Of a stretch of 64,000 nucleotides of DNA, positions 63,834 through 64,000 are shown one piece after another. The DNA lies in NCBI GenBank assembly GCA_030055525.1, contig JASFYJ010000002.1, positions 1-64,000 on the forward strand. Direction: 5' to 3'. This stretch comes from Archaeoglobales archaeon (GTDB taxonomy: Archaea > Halobacteriota > Archaeoglobi > Archaeoglobales > Archaeoglobaceae). The number at the start of each line of letters is the position of its first letter. The stretch's first letter is position 1. The notes under the pieces are model-generated. The model searched no databases. It was not told the origin of the DNA and was given only the letters and a program-made list of their open reading frames with translations. A program made the position numbers and the translations under genes.

Positions 63834-64000
63834 ATGCAATTACAGCCAGAGAGGATATTAAGTTCCGAAGAGGGCTTGGATCGCTCTTGCCAATCGTCAA
63901 AAGGTGATTTAGTAGAGTTTGTAAAAGATGGAAAAATTTATGTGTACTCGTTAGAAAATATTTGCGAATCAATAAGAAACCTATACTCTGAATTTTGGGA
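63834..64000 (+). CDS. Unknown protein, N-terminus only
   Basis: ATG at 63834 opens a frame that runs off the right edge: MQLQPERILSSEEGLDRSC, then GDLVEFVKDGKIYVYSLENI. About 55 residues are visible and no family is recognised. A TATTTTTATTATC stretch just before it could be its promoter. Confidence 0.5.
   Translation, partial: MQLQPERILSSEEGLDRSCQSSKGDLVEFVKDGKIYVYSLENICESIRNLYSEFW

Overview
The window is archaeal chromosome from what is most likely a methane-metabolising member of the Archaeoglobi, probably a thermophile or hyperthermophile. Several things point this way: archaeal versions of housekeeping proteins (membrane-anchored LonB, CTP-type riboflavin kinase, SmAP, type-II Met aminopeptidase, KptA); leaderless-style TATA promoters a fixed distance ahead of start codons; a CRISPR repeat very like those remembered from Archaeoglobus fulgidus; an IPCT/DIPPS gene pair for di-inositol-phosphate, a solute of hyperthermophiles; and a complete mtrEDCBAFGH operon with methanogenesis marker (mmp) genes. 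No mcr genes lie in the window, so methane metabolism is inferred from mtr and mmp. The exact lineage is an inference.

Layout. 0-5.6 kb: end of an ADP-forming acyl-CoA synthetase-type gene, an amidase, and pheS-valS. 5.7-21.6 kb: the methane block. First comes the operon mmp3, a fused mmp6-mmp5, mmp15, mmp17, mmp7; then mtrEDCBAFGH; then the small cobalto/nickel chelatase cbiX/cfbA (apparent CTG start); a GlcD-like flavoprotein with an HdrD-like iron-sulfur protein; and a tight DUF169-nifB-mmp14 trio. Mmp3, Mmp7 and Mmp17 belong to the ATP-dependent MCR activation complex, which carries nitrogenase L-cluster-like iron-sulfur clusters. NifB makes that type of cluster and no nitrogenase gene is nearby, so the block reads as a combined activation-cofactor and methyl-transfer region.

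21.6-29.6 kb is an accessory, decayed region. It holds the divergent IPCT/DIPPS pair, toxin-antitoxin genes (one VapBC-type pair intact, one truncated, one only a trace), an acylphosphatase-like domain joined to a coiled coil, a nuclease-like membrane protein, diverged direct repeats, an IS605-like hairpin, and a broken tyrosine integrase ending beside a tRNA-Cys(GCA) gene. This looks like the remains of an element integrated at the tRNA.

29.7-50 kb is mostly core: DUF72, map, an ECF nickel/cobalt transporter with a CbiM-CbiN fusion, lonB, an Sm protein, serA, riboflavin genes ribK-ribB with a clear operator, and fmdE with a FecBCD-type metal-chelate transporter. At 48-51 kb are a ferredoxin, an Old-Yellow-Enzyme-type reductase and a metallo-beta-lactamase protein. 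The last two have the same inverted-repeat operator at the same distance. The lactamase-fold gene ends inside the first repeat of a four-repeat CRISPR array. 52-64 kb: an acetone carboxylase/hydantoinase-like ATPase, TOPRIM and macro-domain proteins, two-subunit fumarase, arfC, a radical SAM protein of the AmmeMemoRadiSam type, galT, a cation/proton antiporter, a zinc-ribbon protein with a poly-Glu tail, kptA, DUF531 and dapL.
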